This document shows positions 33,347 through 42,917 of a stretch of 43,587 nucleotides of DNA, piece after piece (within the stretch, counting starts at the first letter, position 1; each line of letters starts with the position of its first letter). Under the pieces are notes generated by a model, which was not told where the DNA came from, did no database searches, and was given only the letters and a program-made list of their open reading frames with translations. The stretch comes from Opitutia bacterium. Its GTDB lineage: Bacteria; Verrucomicrobiota; Verrucomicrobiia; Opitutales; Opitutaceae. Both the position numbers and the translations under genes were made by a program. The DNA lies in the NCBI GenBank assembly GCA_947461205.1, contig CANHJG010000033.1:1-43587 (forward strand), read 5' to 3'.

Positions 33347-35863
33347 GTGACCGCCGGCCACCCGCGACGCCAGCCGCGACGTGGGTGCCTCCTCGCCCTT
33401 GGGCTTTTGCTCACCGCGCTCTTCGCTCGGGCCGCGGAACCGCCCGGGCAGAAAGTGCTTTCCCCCTTCCTCGACCAATACTGCCTGAAGTGCCACGACT
33501 CCGGGACCCAGAAGGGCGACCGCGAATTTGAGAGCTTCAAGCTTCCCCTTACCAACGTGGCCGCCCTCATCACGGCCAAGGACATCGTCGATCAGCTCAC
33601 GCTGCGGGAAATGCCCCCGGCCAAAGCGAAGGTCCAGCCCTCCGACGATGAGCGGCTCGCCGTCATCCGGGTCCTGCGCGACAGCATCGCCGCCGCGCGC
33701 GGCAAGATCGAGAGCACGGCTGCCCGCACGGTGATGCGCCGCCTCTCGAACCGGGAGTACGAGAACACGCTCGCGACCCTCTTTGGCCGCCGGGTCGACA
33801 CGCTCGGGCTCACGGCCGATTTCCCGAAAGAGAAGGCAAGCGAACACATCGACACCATCGGGCAGTCCCTCGTCACCTCCGGCTTTCTGTTGGATCAGTA
33901 TTTTCAATCCGCCAACCGCCTCGTCGAGACCCGCCTCGGCCGGCCAGAGCTGCCGCCGCAGTCCTGGCACTTCACCGGCCACTTCGTCCAATACGAGGAA
34001 CTGCAGGGACCGCACAAGGCCGCCTTCAATTTCAACTATCTCTGCCTCTACGAACAGCCGAACACCGACACGCGGCAGGGCGGCTACGGCCACATCGAGG
34101 ACTTCCTCAAAGGCGTGCCGGTGTCCGGACTCTACGACATCGCGGTCCACGCCCAGGCGATGCACCGCGACACCCATTACGACCCCACGATCTTCGGCAT
34201 CGATTTCTCCGAACCCTTCTTGCTCGGGGTCGTGCCCGGCGACGCCACGAAAAACCACATCCATTATCCGCAGGCGATCGAGCCGCTCCTCGCCCAGGCG
34301 ACGGTACCGGATGACCAGCCCGCCTGGCTCCATTTCCGCGTCTGGCTCGAAGCCGGGCAGACGCCGCGCTTCATCTTCCCCAACGGCCCCTACGAGTCGC
34401 GTTCCTCCGTCATCACGATCAACAAGCGCTACGCGGACGATTTCAAGGGCAAGTATGCCGGGGCGGGCGTCGGCCGCACGCACCTGATCACGGGGGAGGG
34501 AAAACTCCCGCATATCCGCATCGGCGAAATCAAGGTGGAGGGGCCCATCCCGGAAAACGGGGGCAGCCGGGAGGAGCTCGCGGTGTTTGGCGAGCGGGGC
34601 TTTCAGGCGAAACAGGCGCTCAACCAACTGTATGCCTTTGGCGCTCGCGCCTATCGCCGCCCGCTGACGTCGGCTGACCGCGCGGGCATCCGGCAGACCT
34701 ACGACCAGCGGATCGGAGAACAGGCGACGCCCCGTCAGGCTGCACTTGATACATTGAAGATGATGCTGTGCTCGCCGTCGTTCCTCTATCTCAGCGAAAT
34801 CACCGCCGAAAAAGACCCCCGACTCGGCCCCTACGACCTCGCCACGCGTCTCTCCTACGCGCTCTGGAGCGCACCGCCCGACCCGGAGTTGCTCGCCGCG
34901 GCAGCGGCCAAAAAGCTGACCGCTCCCCCGGAACTCCGGCAGCAGGCTTTGCGGCTCCTCGCCGATGACCGCGTCGGCGGACTGGTGCACGGCTTCCTCG
35001 ACAGTTGGCTAAACCTCCGCGATCTCGGCAGCCAGCCGCCGGCGCGCGAATCGACGCGCGTGTATTACGCCGAAAACCTGCCCGAGGCGATGAAGACGGA
35101 GGCGCGCCTCTTCTTCCGGCATTTGCTCCGGACCAACGGATCGGTGCAGCAGTTTCTCGACGCCGACTACACCTTTGCCGACAAGCGGCTGGCCAAACTC
35201 TACAACCTGCCCGAGCAAAAAACGCTCCGCCTCGCCGACGGGTTCCAGCGCGTCAGCCTCGCGGGCAGCCGCCAGCGGGGCGGCCTCCTCGGCATGGCGG
35301 GGGTGCTCACCGTCAGCGCGAATGGGGTGGAAACGTCACCCGTGACGCGCGGCGTTTGGGTCTCGGAAAACATTCTCGGCATCAAGCCGCCCCCGCCGCC
35401 CGATGTGGTTCCGGCCATCGAGCCGGACGTGAGCGGCGCCACCACCCTCCGCGAGCGGCTCGCGAAACACCGGTCCGATCCGACCTGCAACGAATGCCAC
35501 CGCAAGATCGACTCGCTCGGCTTCGGTCTCGAAACCTTCGATCCCATCGGCCGCTGGCGCGACACCTATGCCAAGCCCAAGGGCAAAGCACCCGCCCCAA
35601 AAGTGGACCCCACCGGCGAGTTCGGTTCCGGGCAGACCTATGCCGACTTCCACGAGTTCAAATCCATCCTCGCCGCGAGCCGCACGGACCTTTTCACCCG
35701 CCACCTCATCAAACAGGTGCTCAGCTACGCCACGGGCCGCCACTTGGAACCGAGCGACGAATTCGTGATCGAGGACATTCTGCAGGCCGTAAAACAAGAC
35801 GGTTACGGTCTGCGCACCCTCATCGTCGAGTCCCTCGCCAGCGACCTCTTCCGGTCGCGATAA
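33347..35863 (+). CDS. Exported multidomain cytochrome protein (PSCyt1/DUF1587/DUF1595/DUF1592/DUF1588/DUF1585)
   Basis: From GTG 33347 the protein has 838 residues and a signal peptide (MTAGHPRRQPRRGCLLALGL..., cleavage near ARA, residue 29). A GTG at 33269, one base after the DUF1552 stop, is an alternative start that adds 26 residues. A haem-type motif C46-x2-C49-H50 lies in the N-terminal planctomycete cytochrome domain. Then come the DUF1587 region (VMRRLSNREYENTLATLFG), a carbohydrate-binding-like middle, DUF1595 (FGARAYRRPLTSAD), DUF1592 (LCSPSFLYLSE, LATRLSYALWSAPPD), DUF1588 (RGGLLGMAGVLT, SDPTCNECHRKIDSLGFGLE with a second CxxCH) and DUF1585 (KQVLSYATGRHLEPSDEF). It is probably a periplasmic or surface electron-transfer protein working with the DUF1552 partner; the substrate is unknown. 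Confidence 0.9.
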   Translation: MTAGHPRRQPRRGCLLALGLLLTALFARAAEPPGQKVLSPFLDQYCLKCHDSGTQKGDREFESFKLPLTNVAALITAKDIVDQLTLREMPPAKAKVQPSDDERLAVIRVLRDSIAAARGKIESTAARTVMRRLSNREYENTLATLFGRRVDTLGLTADFPKEKASEHIDTIGQSLVTSGFLLDQYFQSANRLVETRLGRPELPPQSWHFTGHFVQYEELQGPHKAAFNFNYLCLYEQPNTDTRQGGYGHIEDFLKGVPVSGLYDIAVHAQAMHRDTHYDPTIFGIDFSEPFLLGVVPGDATKNHIHYPQAIEPLLAQATVPDDQPAWLHFRVWLEAGQTPRFIFPNGPYESRSSVITINKRYADDFKGKYAGAGVGRTHLITGEGKLPHIRIGEIKVEGPIPENGGSREELAVFGERGFQAKQALNQLYAFGARAYRRPLTSADRAGIRQTYDQRIGEQATPRQAALDTLKMMLCSPSFLYLSEITAEKDPRLGPYDLATRLSYALWSAPPDPELLAAAAAKKLTAPPELRQQALRLLADDRVGGLVHGFLDSWLNLRDLGSQPPARESTRVYYAENLPEAMKTEARLFFRHLLRTNGSVQQFLDADYTFADKRLAKLYNLPEQKTLRLADGFQRVSLAGSRQRGGLLGMAGVLTVSANGVETSPVTRGVWVSENILGIKPPPPPDVVPAIEPDVSGATTLRERLAKHRSDPTCNECHRKIDSLGFGLETFDPIGRWRDTYAKPKGKAPAPKVDPTGEFGSGQTYADFHEFKSILAASRTDLFTRHLIKQVLSYATGRHLEPSDEFVIEDILQAVKQDGYGLRTLIVESLASDLFRSR

Positions 35864-35940
35864 TTCCGGCGCGTTTCCCTCAGGCCAGCGCTCGTCCGCC
35901 AGCCGCCGCACGCACTGCCGCTCAGATCGTGGGCCTCAGT

Positions 35941-36150
35941 TTAGTCGCCGATCGCCAACCAGCCGGTTTCCACGCTCTCCACCCTCGTGCCCATCCACGT
36001 CGTGATCGAGAGGCTAAATCCCTGCGGCGTGATCGGCGAAACCGCCGTGCTGATCCGTGCCGTGTCGCGCTGGTCGCGATCGAATCCAGCCAGGCCCGCG
36101 CGCACCACCGCGTGACTGTGAACACCTCAGGAAACGCGACCTTGACACTG
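35941..36150 (-). pseudogene. H-type lectin domain remnant
   Basis: On the minus strand, from about 36087 to TAA 35941-35943, one frame reads GFDRDQRDTARISTAVSPIT, then PQGFSLSITTWMGTRVESVE and TGWLAIGD. This matches the second half of the H-type lectin domain (I-x-x-x-G-F-x(5)-TW-x-T...W-x-AIG). A neighbouring frame just upstream reads VKVAFPEVFTV (about 36150-36118), the expected preceding strand. The two parts are separated by a frameshift, and no signal peptide or full domain lies upstream. It is the debris of a carbohydrate-binding protein. Confidence 0.55.
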
Positions 36151-36617
36151 TCGGTGCGCGGCGACTCAAGCTGGCAGTCGGGAGTCTACCTGGGATTCCA
36201 TCCGGCCCAATTGAGTCCGGCGCAGAGGACCGACGACGCCAGCTTCTGAGGTAAGATCGAATCGTTCATCAGAGAGAGCGCGACCGGCGCCACGCCCCGA
36301 ATTCGCCAGCAAGGATGCCAGACCGCGGTCGCGGTGTCGAAATCGGCTCATACCCGAAATTCGCGACGGGCCGGCAGGACCGGACCGAAATCTTCGGTTC
36401 ACTTTCCTCGCTGTCCACGTGGTCGCGCAAAAAAGGTCGGCGTCCCGTTCGCCTGCCTGATTCTTCCGGCGTGTGACACTTGTGTGGCAGATGCGGAATC
36501 CGCTAGACGGGCGCAACCAGGCAGCTACTGACGTCCCGGGTCGGGCCATCTTCTCTGGAGGTCAACCCACTTGGATTCCGCACCTCTTCCCGCCAGGTTC
36601 CCGCCACGAATTCCGCC
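36151..36617. other. Spacer upstream of the TonB receptor with a spaced inverted repeat
   Basis: No convincing gene lies here, although the plus frame ending at TGA 36247-36249 reads VTVNTSGNATLTLSVRGDSS and could be another fragment. A 10-bp perfect inverted repeat (36492-36501 with 36573-36582) sits in the probable leader of the receptor, ending 35 nt before its start. The receptor promoter should lie in this interval; I cannot fix its position. Confidence 0.4.
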
Positions 36618-39600
36618 ATGAAACTTCTCCGCCGCCTCCGTCCGCTCCGCCTGCTCCTGCTCGCCTTCATCGGCTGGTGCACCGCTGTCCTCCCTGCGGG
36701 TGCCCAATCCATCTCGGCAACCGGCACGCTCTCCGGCCGCGTACAGAGCGAAACCACTGGCCGCTACCTCAACAACGCCCGCGTCACCATCAAAGGCACC
36801 GACCTCGTCGCCTTCACGGACGAGTCTGGGTCCTACCGCCTCGCCCGCGTCCCCGTCGGCACCGTCACCGTCGAAGCCTTTTACTCCGGCCTCGAACCCC
36901 TCACCGCCGCCATTCCCGTCACCGCCGGCAAAAACTCCGAACGCGACTTCGGCCTCACCACCAAAGCCCCTCCCCGGAAAAATCCGGCGTCCTGAAGATG
37001 GACGCTTTCGTCGCCTCCACTTCGAAAGTCACCGAAGGTGAAGCCCTCGCGACCAACGAGCAACGTTTCGCGCCCAACATGAAAAACGTCGTCTCCACCG
37101 ACGCATTCGGGGACATCGCCGAGGGCAACGTCGCCGAATTCATGAAATTCCTCCCTGGCGTCACCATCGATTACTCCGATGCCATGCCCCTCTCCATCAG
37201 CCTCCGCGGTATGGATCCCGCCCTCACCGAGGTCTCCGCCGACGGCGGTCAGATGGCCAACGCCACCAGCACCGGCGGATCGCGCAAATTCGATTTCACC
37301 CAAGCCTCCATCAACAACATCTCCCGCATCGAAGTGTACAAAGTCCCCACTCCAGCCAACTCCGCCTCCAGTCTCGCCGGCTCAGTGAATATGGTCAGCA
37401 AAAGCTCCTTCGAGCGCTCTAAAGCCCAGTTCAACTACCGTCTCCACGCCACCACCACCAGCGACGGATTCCAACTGAAGAAGCAGCCCTTCCCGTTCGA
37501 GGAAACCATGCACCGCATCAAACCCGGCTTCGATTTCGACTACACGCTCCCCGTTAATAAAAACTTCGGCCTCGTCGTCACCGGCAGCTACTCCGAAAAA
37601 TACAACGAGCAGAATATCATTCCGAAAACCTGGAACGCCGTCGCCGCCGGCACCGGCGCATCCATCGCCCAGCCCTACCTCCAGTCCTTCCAAGTCATCG
37701 ACGCGCCGAAGTGGTACGAGCGCGAGTCCCTCGGTCTGAAGGCCGACTACCGCGTCACCCGCAATTCCGTCCTCTCCGTCGGCACCACGCTCAACCACTA
37801 CAAAGATTTCAACGGCAACAACAGCATGACGTTCAACGCCGGTACGGTCGCGGCTCCTTCCATCGTCGGCGGCACCGCCCTCACCTACGGCCCCGACTAC
37901 ACCCGCGGTGCCACCGGTCGCGGCGCGGTCACGATGACCAATAACCTCCTCCACCTCGCCGCGCGCACCCTCAGCGCCAACGCCCGCTACCGCTACGAAG
38001 CCGGCGACTGGCGCGCCGACGTCGGCATCTACGCCTCCGACTCCAAGACGTGGCGTCGCTTCGAGGAACGCGGCCACTTCCAAAACCTCGCTGTCGCCCT
38101 CCGTAACCCCGTCCGCATGAATTTGGAAAACATCGGCGACGTCGGCCCCGCCCGCGTCGTCGCTTACGACAATGCCAACAACCTCGTCGATCTCTACGAC
38201 CTCCGGAACTACGTCCTGAGCACCGCCAACACGACCTCCGCCGGCGACCTCAGCGACAAAGTCAAAGGCGGCGACTTCAATGTGAAGCGTAAGCTCAATT
38301 TCTTCGGCCTCCCCGCCGCACTCCAAGTCGGCGCCTCGAACAAAGAGCAAACCCGCGACCGCCGTATCCTGAATTACAGCTACACCTATGTCCCCACCGT
38401 CGCCGGCGACACCACCCCGCTCCCCTTCGCCTACCAGGTTTACGGCAACCGCCCGAACTACTTCGGCTACGACAATCTCCCGTTCGTCTCGCCCAACCGC
38501 GCCGTCACCGCCTGGCGCCAAAACCCCGCGCTCTTCACCCAGACCTCCGCGCAACAGGTCACGGCCGAAATCAACCGCCTCAACAGCTCCGACCTCCTCA
38601 AGGAAACCGTCACGGCCGGCTACGTCCAAGGCGATGTCCGCCTCTTCAACCACCTCCAGATCCTCACCGGCGTACGCTACGAAAAAGTCCGCGATCAGGG
38701 TGCCGGCGCCCTCATCGAACCCGCCGCTGTTTTCGTCCGCCTGCCCAATGGCGATTTCGCCCGCGGTACCCCCACTGCCGCTGCTCCCCTCGGCCCCCGT
38801 ATCCGCAAACCCGAGGCCGGCGCAGCCGGCTCCATGCAGGAACTCCGCCTCGTCCGCACCGAGCGCGGTTCCGTCTCTGACCGCACCTACGATGGCTCCT
38901 ACCCCAGCATCCATCTAAATTACAACGTCACCGAAAATTTTCTCGTCCGCCTCGCCTACGCCAGCACCTACGGCCGGCCCGATTTCAATTTGATCACGCC
39001 CAACTCCACCGTCACCGCCAACGACGTCGACCCCTCCAACTCCAGCCTTGTCCCGGGCATCATCACCGCCCGCAACATCGGCCTAGAACCCTACACCGCG
39101 AACAACTACGACTTTTCCGCCGAGTATTACACTGAATCCGGCGGCACCTTCACCGCCGGCGTTTTCCGCAAAGACATCAAGAATTTCTTCGGCACGACGA
39201 TCAGCATCGCCACCGCCGCTGATCTCGAACGCATGGGCTTCAGCGGTGACTACGTCGGCTGGCAGCTCAACACCACGGAGAACCTTGCCACCACCGCCAA
39301 CATCACCGGCTTTGAGTTCAGCGCCCGCCAGTCCCTGAAAAACTCCCGCGGTTGGGCTCGCTACTTCTCGGTCTTCGCGAATTTTACGAAACAGAAAATC
39401 GATACGACGTCGCCCGCTTCCTTCACCCGGTTCCTCCCCCTCTCGGTGAACTGGGGCGTCACCTACGCCCGACGCCCCTTCTCCGTCTCGCTGAACTGGA
39501 ACGCCCGCGGCGAGCAGGACCAGGGCGTCTCGGCCACCCAAGGCGCCGGCGCCAACCTCCACTTCAATCCCGCCGTCGTCATGGACCTGAACGCCAGCTA

Positions 39601-39763
39601 CCAGATGACCTCGCGCCTCGCCCTCTTCGTGACTGGCTCCAACGTCTTCAATCGTTGGCGCACCTACTCCCGCTACGCCGACGCGACGCCCGACTACGCC
39701 CGCCGCAGCCAGACGAACTCCTACGGCTCCATTTGGTCCCTTGGCCTGCGCGGCACGTTCTAA
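36618..39763 (+). pseudogene. TonB-dependent receptor, single frameshift after the N-terminal domain
   Basis: The first frame (36618-36995) gives a signal peptide (MKLLRRLRPLRLLLLAFIGW..., cleavage after PAGAQ) and a carboxypeptidase-regulatory-like domain (TGTLSGRVQSETTGRYLNN to GSYRLARVPVGTVTVEAF). It then runs to TGA. The plug and barrel continue in another frame from about 36968: SPEKSGVLKMDAF, the plug (NVAEFMKFLPGVTI, LSISLRGMDPALTEVSADGG), and a long beta-barrel ending YGSIWSLGLRGTF with a C-terminal Phe for BAM insertion. The frames meet at GCCCCTCCCC (about 36965-36974), where one missing C would restore a single protein of about 1048 residues. Without the fusion, the barrel part has no signal peptide. 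Everything else is intact, so a recent mutation or an error in a C run is likely. Ligand unknown, perhaps a glycan or siderophore. Confidence 0.85.
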
Positions 39764-39781
39764 AATACACGCCCGCCTGTA

Positions 39782-39802
39782 AGCCCGGCTGTTGGCCGGG
39801 CT
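39782..39802 (+). terminator. Hairpin after the TonB receptor
   Basis: An 8-bp GC stem (39782-39789 with 39795-39802) with a 5-nt loop lies 18 nt after the receptor stop. No T-run follows, so it may stabilise mRNA or support Rho-dependent termination. Confidence 0.45.
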
Positions 39803-39851
39803 CGGTCCCTTGGTGCAAGTCCCGGTGGAACTTTGAGCTCCGTCGCAGAGC

Positions 39852-40166
39852 CTACCGAAGAGACTTTCCGGCGGGCGCAGATTGCTTCGTTACGCTGGTT
39901 AAATCGGCTAACACGCAGAAGACCTTGCGCAGCGTGACATCCGCCTCCTCGCTCTTCGGATCACCCGACAACCCCTCCGACTGCAGGAATGCGTCGTCAC
40001 TGGCGCGCTCACGTTGCCGGCACTCCAGATTTGAGGAAACAACCCTGGCACGCCGGGCCTGCCACCCATCGAGTTTATTTTTAAGAACAGCAAATTCCGC
40101 TAGCGACTGCCATCGTTCACCGCTGAGTTCGCGGACCTTTTGCGCAAGGGATGGAGTAATCGGCAT
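39852..40166 (-). CDS. Uncharacterised small protein in a lower-GC islet
   Basis: The 104-residue protein (MPITPSLAQKVRELSGERWQ..., then LAEFAVLKNKLDGWQARRAR and SEEADVTLRKVFCVLADLTS) looks like a soluble helical protein. The same frame stays open upstream through SATGVVGLPRDELFADQFDG without another ATG, so the N-terminus may have been lost. GC content here is roughly 55 percent by eye against about 68 percent for the neighbours, and codon use is more mixed, which suggests acquisition by transfer. No family is recognised. It lies between the TonB receptor and the Gfo/Idh/MocA gene, both on the other strand. It could be a decayed fragment of a larger gene. Confidence 0.5.
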   Translation of the reverse strand: MPITPSLAQKVRELSGERWQSLAEFAVLKNKLDGWQARRARVVSSNLECRQRERASDDAFLQSEGLSGDPKSEEADVTLRKVFCVLADLTSVTKQSAPAGKSLR

Positions 40167-40398
40167 CCCATCGAATTGATCTGCGAAAAGTTCGTCACGC
40201 GGCAGTCCTACTACGCCGGTCGCGGACTCCGCAGCTCGCTGCGCGTCTGAAGCGGCGAAGCGGGCACGCGAACACCGCCCCGTCGTCGTTCGGGCCGAAG
40301 AAAATAGCCGGGGCGCCCCGCGGAGGCGGGTGAAAAATCCGGATCGTCCCGCGGCGGTCTGCGTCTATCCTTCTCTCCGCCCCAATCCCCTCCTCCCC

Positions 40399-41853
40399 AT
40401 GCCCCTCCTCACCCGCCGCTCGTTTATTCACACCTCCGCGCTCGCCACCGGCGCCGCGCTCCTCGCCCGCAGCACTCCGTCCTACGCGCGCACCCTCGGC
40501 GCGAATGACCGCCTCCGCATCGCCGTCGTCGGCCTGAACGGCCGCGGCAAATCTCACATCGCCGGCTGGTCCGAGCAGAAAAACGTCGAAATCGCCTACC
40601 TCATCGATCCCGACCAGCAGGTCCTCAATAAATCCCTCGCCGGGCTGAAAAAAACTGCTGGCGACAAATTTGCCGCGAAAGGCCTCGCCGATCTCCGCCG
40701 CGCACTCGAAGACCCAACCCTCGACGCGATCTCCATCGCCGCCCCGAATCACTGGCACTCGCTCATGACGATCTGGGGCGCGCAGGCGGGCAAACACGTC
40801 TACGTCGAGAAACCGATGAGTCACGATGTCGCCGAAGGCCGCGCCGCGGTCGCCGCGCAGAAGCGCTACGGCATCGTGATCCAGCACGGCACGCAGCGGC
40901 GCAGCGACGAGAAGATCGCCGGCCTCCACGAGGCGATTCAAGCCGGCAAGTTCGGTAAGTTGAAGATTTCCTACGGCTATTGCTGCAAGCCCCGCGACAC
41001 CATCGGCCAGAAGGCCGCCTCCGCTCCCCCGCCGCACCTCGATTGGAATCTCTGGCGCGGCCCCGCCGTGACCGACTACCACCCGAATCTCGTGCACTAC
41101 AATTGGCACTGGTTCTGGAAGACCGGTAACGGCGACATGAACAACCAAGGCACCCACCAGCTCGACGTCGCACGCTGGGCGCTCGATCCGAAGCTCACCA
41201 GCCCCACGCGGGTGATGGCGCTCGGCGGCCGTTTCAAATGGAACGACCAGGGCGAGACGCCCAACACCATGTTCGCCCTCGCAGAATACCCGAACGGGCA
41301 ATCCGCATTCTTCAACGTCCGCAACGTGAACTACCAGGGCTACCTCCATCAGGTGGAGAACGAGTATTACTTCGAGGACGGCGGGAAGATCGTGCGCAAC
41401 CAGTATTTCGCCAAGGGCAGCACGACCGGCGAGAAGCTCACGCTCGCGCCCGGCAAGGTCACGCCTGGCGGCAACTGGGGCTCCTTCATCGCTGCTTGCC
41501 GCGCCGGCAAACCCGAGATGGCCAACGGCAACGTCGAGGAAGCCCACTACGGCTCCGTGCTGGGCCACCTCATGAACAACTCCTACCGCCTCGGCACGAA
41601 GGTGCCGTTCAACGCGAAAGCCGGAAAGTTCGGCGACAACCAGGACGCGTATGAACACTTCATGAAGCTCCACGCGATCATGCGAGACGGCGTCGGCGTG
41701 CCGGAAGACGGCACCGACTACGTGGTCGGCCCGTGGCTCACCTTCGACCCGAAGACCGAGCGCCACACCGGCGCGTTTGCAGCCGAAGCGAACGCACTGC
41801 TCGCCGATCCGCGCAGCCCCGGCTTCGAGTTACCCAAGCTGAACGGCGTGTAA
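40399..41853 (+). CDS. Gfo/Idh/MocA family oxidoreductase, Tat-exported
   Basis: The 484-residue protein has a twin-arginine signal (MPLLTRRSFIHTSALATGAA, cleavage near SYA) and then the NAD(P)-binding fold of the Gfo/Idh/MocA family (LRIAVVGLNGRGKSHIAGW, DAISIAAPNHWH, KHVYVEKPMSHD, with the EKP motif). The C-terminal alpha/beta domain has the segments NQGTHQLDVARWAL and NWGSFIAACRAGKPE. In this family, exported members often hold the cofactor tightly and act on sugars or glycosides; some glycosidases and epimerases belong to the same fold. ATG 40399 is chosen because it places the twin Arg at residues 6-7. It lies 636 bp after the TonB receptor, so a joint role in carbohydrate use is possible but not shown. 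Confidence 0.9.
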   Translation: MPLLTRRSFIHTSALATGAALLARSTPSYARTLGANDRLRIAVVGLNGRGKSHIAGWSEQKNVEIAYLIDPDQQVLNKSLAGLKKTAGDKFAAKGLADLRRALEDPTLDAISIAAPNHWHSLMTIWGAQAGKHVYVEKPMSHDVAEGRAAVAAQKRYGIVIQHGTQRRSDEKIAGLHEAIQAGKFGKLKISYGYCCKPRDTIGQKAASAPPPHLDWNLWRGPAVTDYHPNLVHYNWHWFWKTGNGDMNNQGTHQLDVARWALDPKLTSPTRVMALGGRFKWNDQGETPNTMFALAEYPNGQSAFFNVRNVNYQGYLHQVENEYYFEDGGKIVRNQYFAKGSTTGEKLTLAPGKVTPGGNWGSFIAACRAGKPEMANGNVEEAHYGSVLGHLMNNSYRLGTKVPFNAKAGKFGDNQDAYEHFMKLHAIMRDGVGVPEDGTDYVVGPWLTFDPKTERHTGAFAAEANALLADPRSPGFELPKLNGV

Positions 41854-41890
41854 GGCGCGCGCCGCCGCCCAGTGCCCCCCGCCGTGAACG

Positions 41891-41913
41891 ACGCGCCTCA
41901 GCGTGAGGCGCGT
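41891..41913. terminator. Perfect hairpin shared by convergent gene ends
   Basis: A 10-bp perfect stem (41891-41900 with 41904-41913, loop gcg) spans the hemB stop codon and lies 38 nt after the oxidoreductase stop. It lacks T-runs on both strands, so a bidirectional terminator role is tentative. Confidence 0.45.
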
Positions 41914-42917
41914 AACACGGTCGCCATGTCCTTCGCGAAATAGGTGAGGATCATGTCGGCCCCCGCGCGCTTGATCGCCAGCAGCGATTCGTGCCGCGTC
42001 CGCGGCAGATCCAGCCAGCCCAGCCTCGCCGCCGCGTGCAGCTGCGCGTATTCTCCGGAAACCTGATACGCCGCGACCGGCTTCTTCGTCGCATTCCGCA
42101 CTTCGCGGATGATGTCGAGATACGGCCCCGCCGGCTTCACCATGATAATGTCCGCGCCCTCGGCCACATCGAGCGCCGCCTCGACGAGCGCCTCGCGGCG
42201 GTTCGCGGGATTCATCTGGTAGGTCGCCTTGCTCAGCAGGGTGGTGCCCGCCGCCTTCGCGCTACCCACCGCCTCGCGGAACGGACCGTAGTAGGCCGAA
42301 TTGAATTTCACCGAGTAGGCCATGATGCCGACCCCGGTGTAGCCCGCGGCGTCCAGCGCCCGCCGAATCGCGCCCACCCGCCCGTCCATCATGTCGCTCG
42401 GCGCCACCAGATCGACGCCCGCCTGCGCCTGGAGCACCGCCATCTTAGCCAAGAGGCCCACCGTGCGGTCGTTTTCCACATCGCTCCGCATCGCATTCAA
42501 CACGCCGTCGTGCCCGTGGCTCGTATAGGGATCGAGCGCGACATCTGTGATCACGGTCATCCCCGGCACCGCCCGCTTCACCGCCCGCACCGCGCGCAAC
42601 ACTAGCGTCTCTTCGTCCAGCGCGTGCGTGCCCTCGTCATCCTTCAGGCCCGGATCGAGCTTGGGAAACAACGCCACCGCCGGCACGCCGAGCTTCGCGA
42701 GCGCCCGGCACTCTTTGACCAGGTCCGCAATATTCAGCCGAAACACTCCCGGCATCGACGCGATCTCCTCGGGCGCCGGTTTGCCATCCACCACAAACAG
42801 CGGCGCGATCAAATCCGCCGGCCGCAGCACGGTCTCCTCGGTCATCGTGCGCAGGCTGGCGGTACGGCGCAACCGCCGCGGGCGTTGGGGCAAATCAAGC
42901 TGGGATGAATCGGACAT
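41898..42917 (-). CDS. hemB: Delta-aminolevulinic acid dehydratase (porphobilinogen synthase)
   Basis: HemB joins two 5-aminolevulinate molecules to porphobilinogen in haem synthesis, in the cytoplasm. The 339-residue protein has both catalytic lysines, K204 (AYSVKFNSAYYGPFREA) and K261 (IIMVKPAGPYLDII). The metal site reads TDVALDPYTSHGHDG, with D125, D129 and D137 in place of the zinc-binding Cys triad. This marks the magnesium-responsive type known from Pseudomonas and plants. The N-terminus RPRRLRRTASLRTMTEE is typical. ATG 42917 (MSDSSQLDLP) is preferred; an in-frame ATG 15 codons upstream (MSRSVAGR) is an alternative. Haem demand fits the several c-type cytochrome proteins in the window. 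Confidence 0.96.
   Translation of the reverse strand: MSDSSQLDLPQRPRRLRRTASLRTMTEETVLRPADLIAPLFVVDGKPAPEEIASMPGVFRLNIADLVKECRALAKLGVPAVALFPKLDPGLKDDEGTHALDEETLVLRAVRAVKRAVPGMTVITDVALDPYTSHGHDGVLNAMRSDVENDRTVGLLAKMAVLQAQAGVDLVAPSDMMDGRVGAIRRALDAAGYTGVGIMAYSVKFNSAYYGPFREAVGSAKAAGTTLLSKATYQMNPANRREALVEAALDVAEGADIIMVKPAGPYLDIIREVRNATKKPVAAYQVSGEYAQLHAAARLGWLDLPRTRHESLLAIKRAGADMILTYFAKDMATVLRASR

Noticed and set aside
36960-36995. Programmed ribosomal frameshifting in the TonB receptor
   Set aside because: There is no classical slippery heptamer, and no hairpin was identified downstream of the junction; simple loss of one C explains the break.
39807-39835. GGTGCAAGTCCCGG, reminiscent of group II intron or cobalamin riboswitch segments
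   Set aside because: No reverse transcriptase, domain V or other conserved boxes are nearby; the string is too short to support either.
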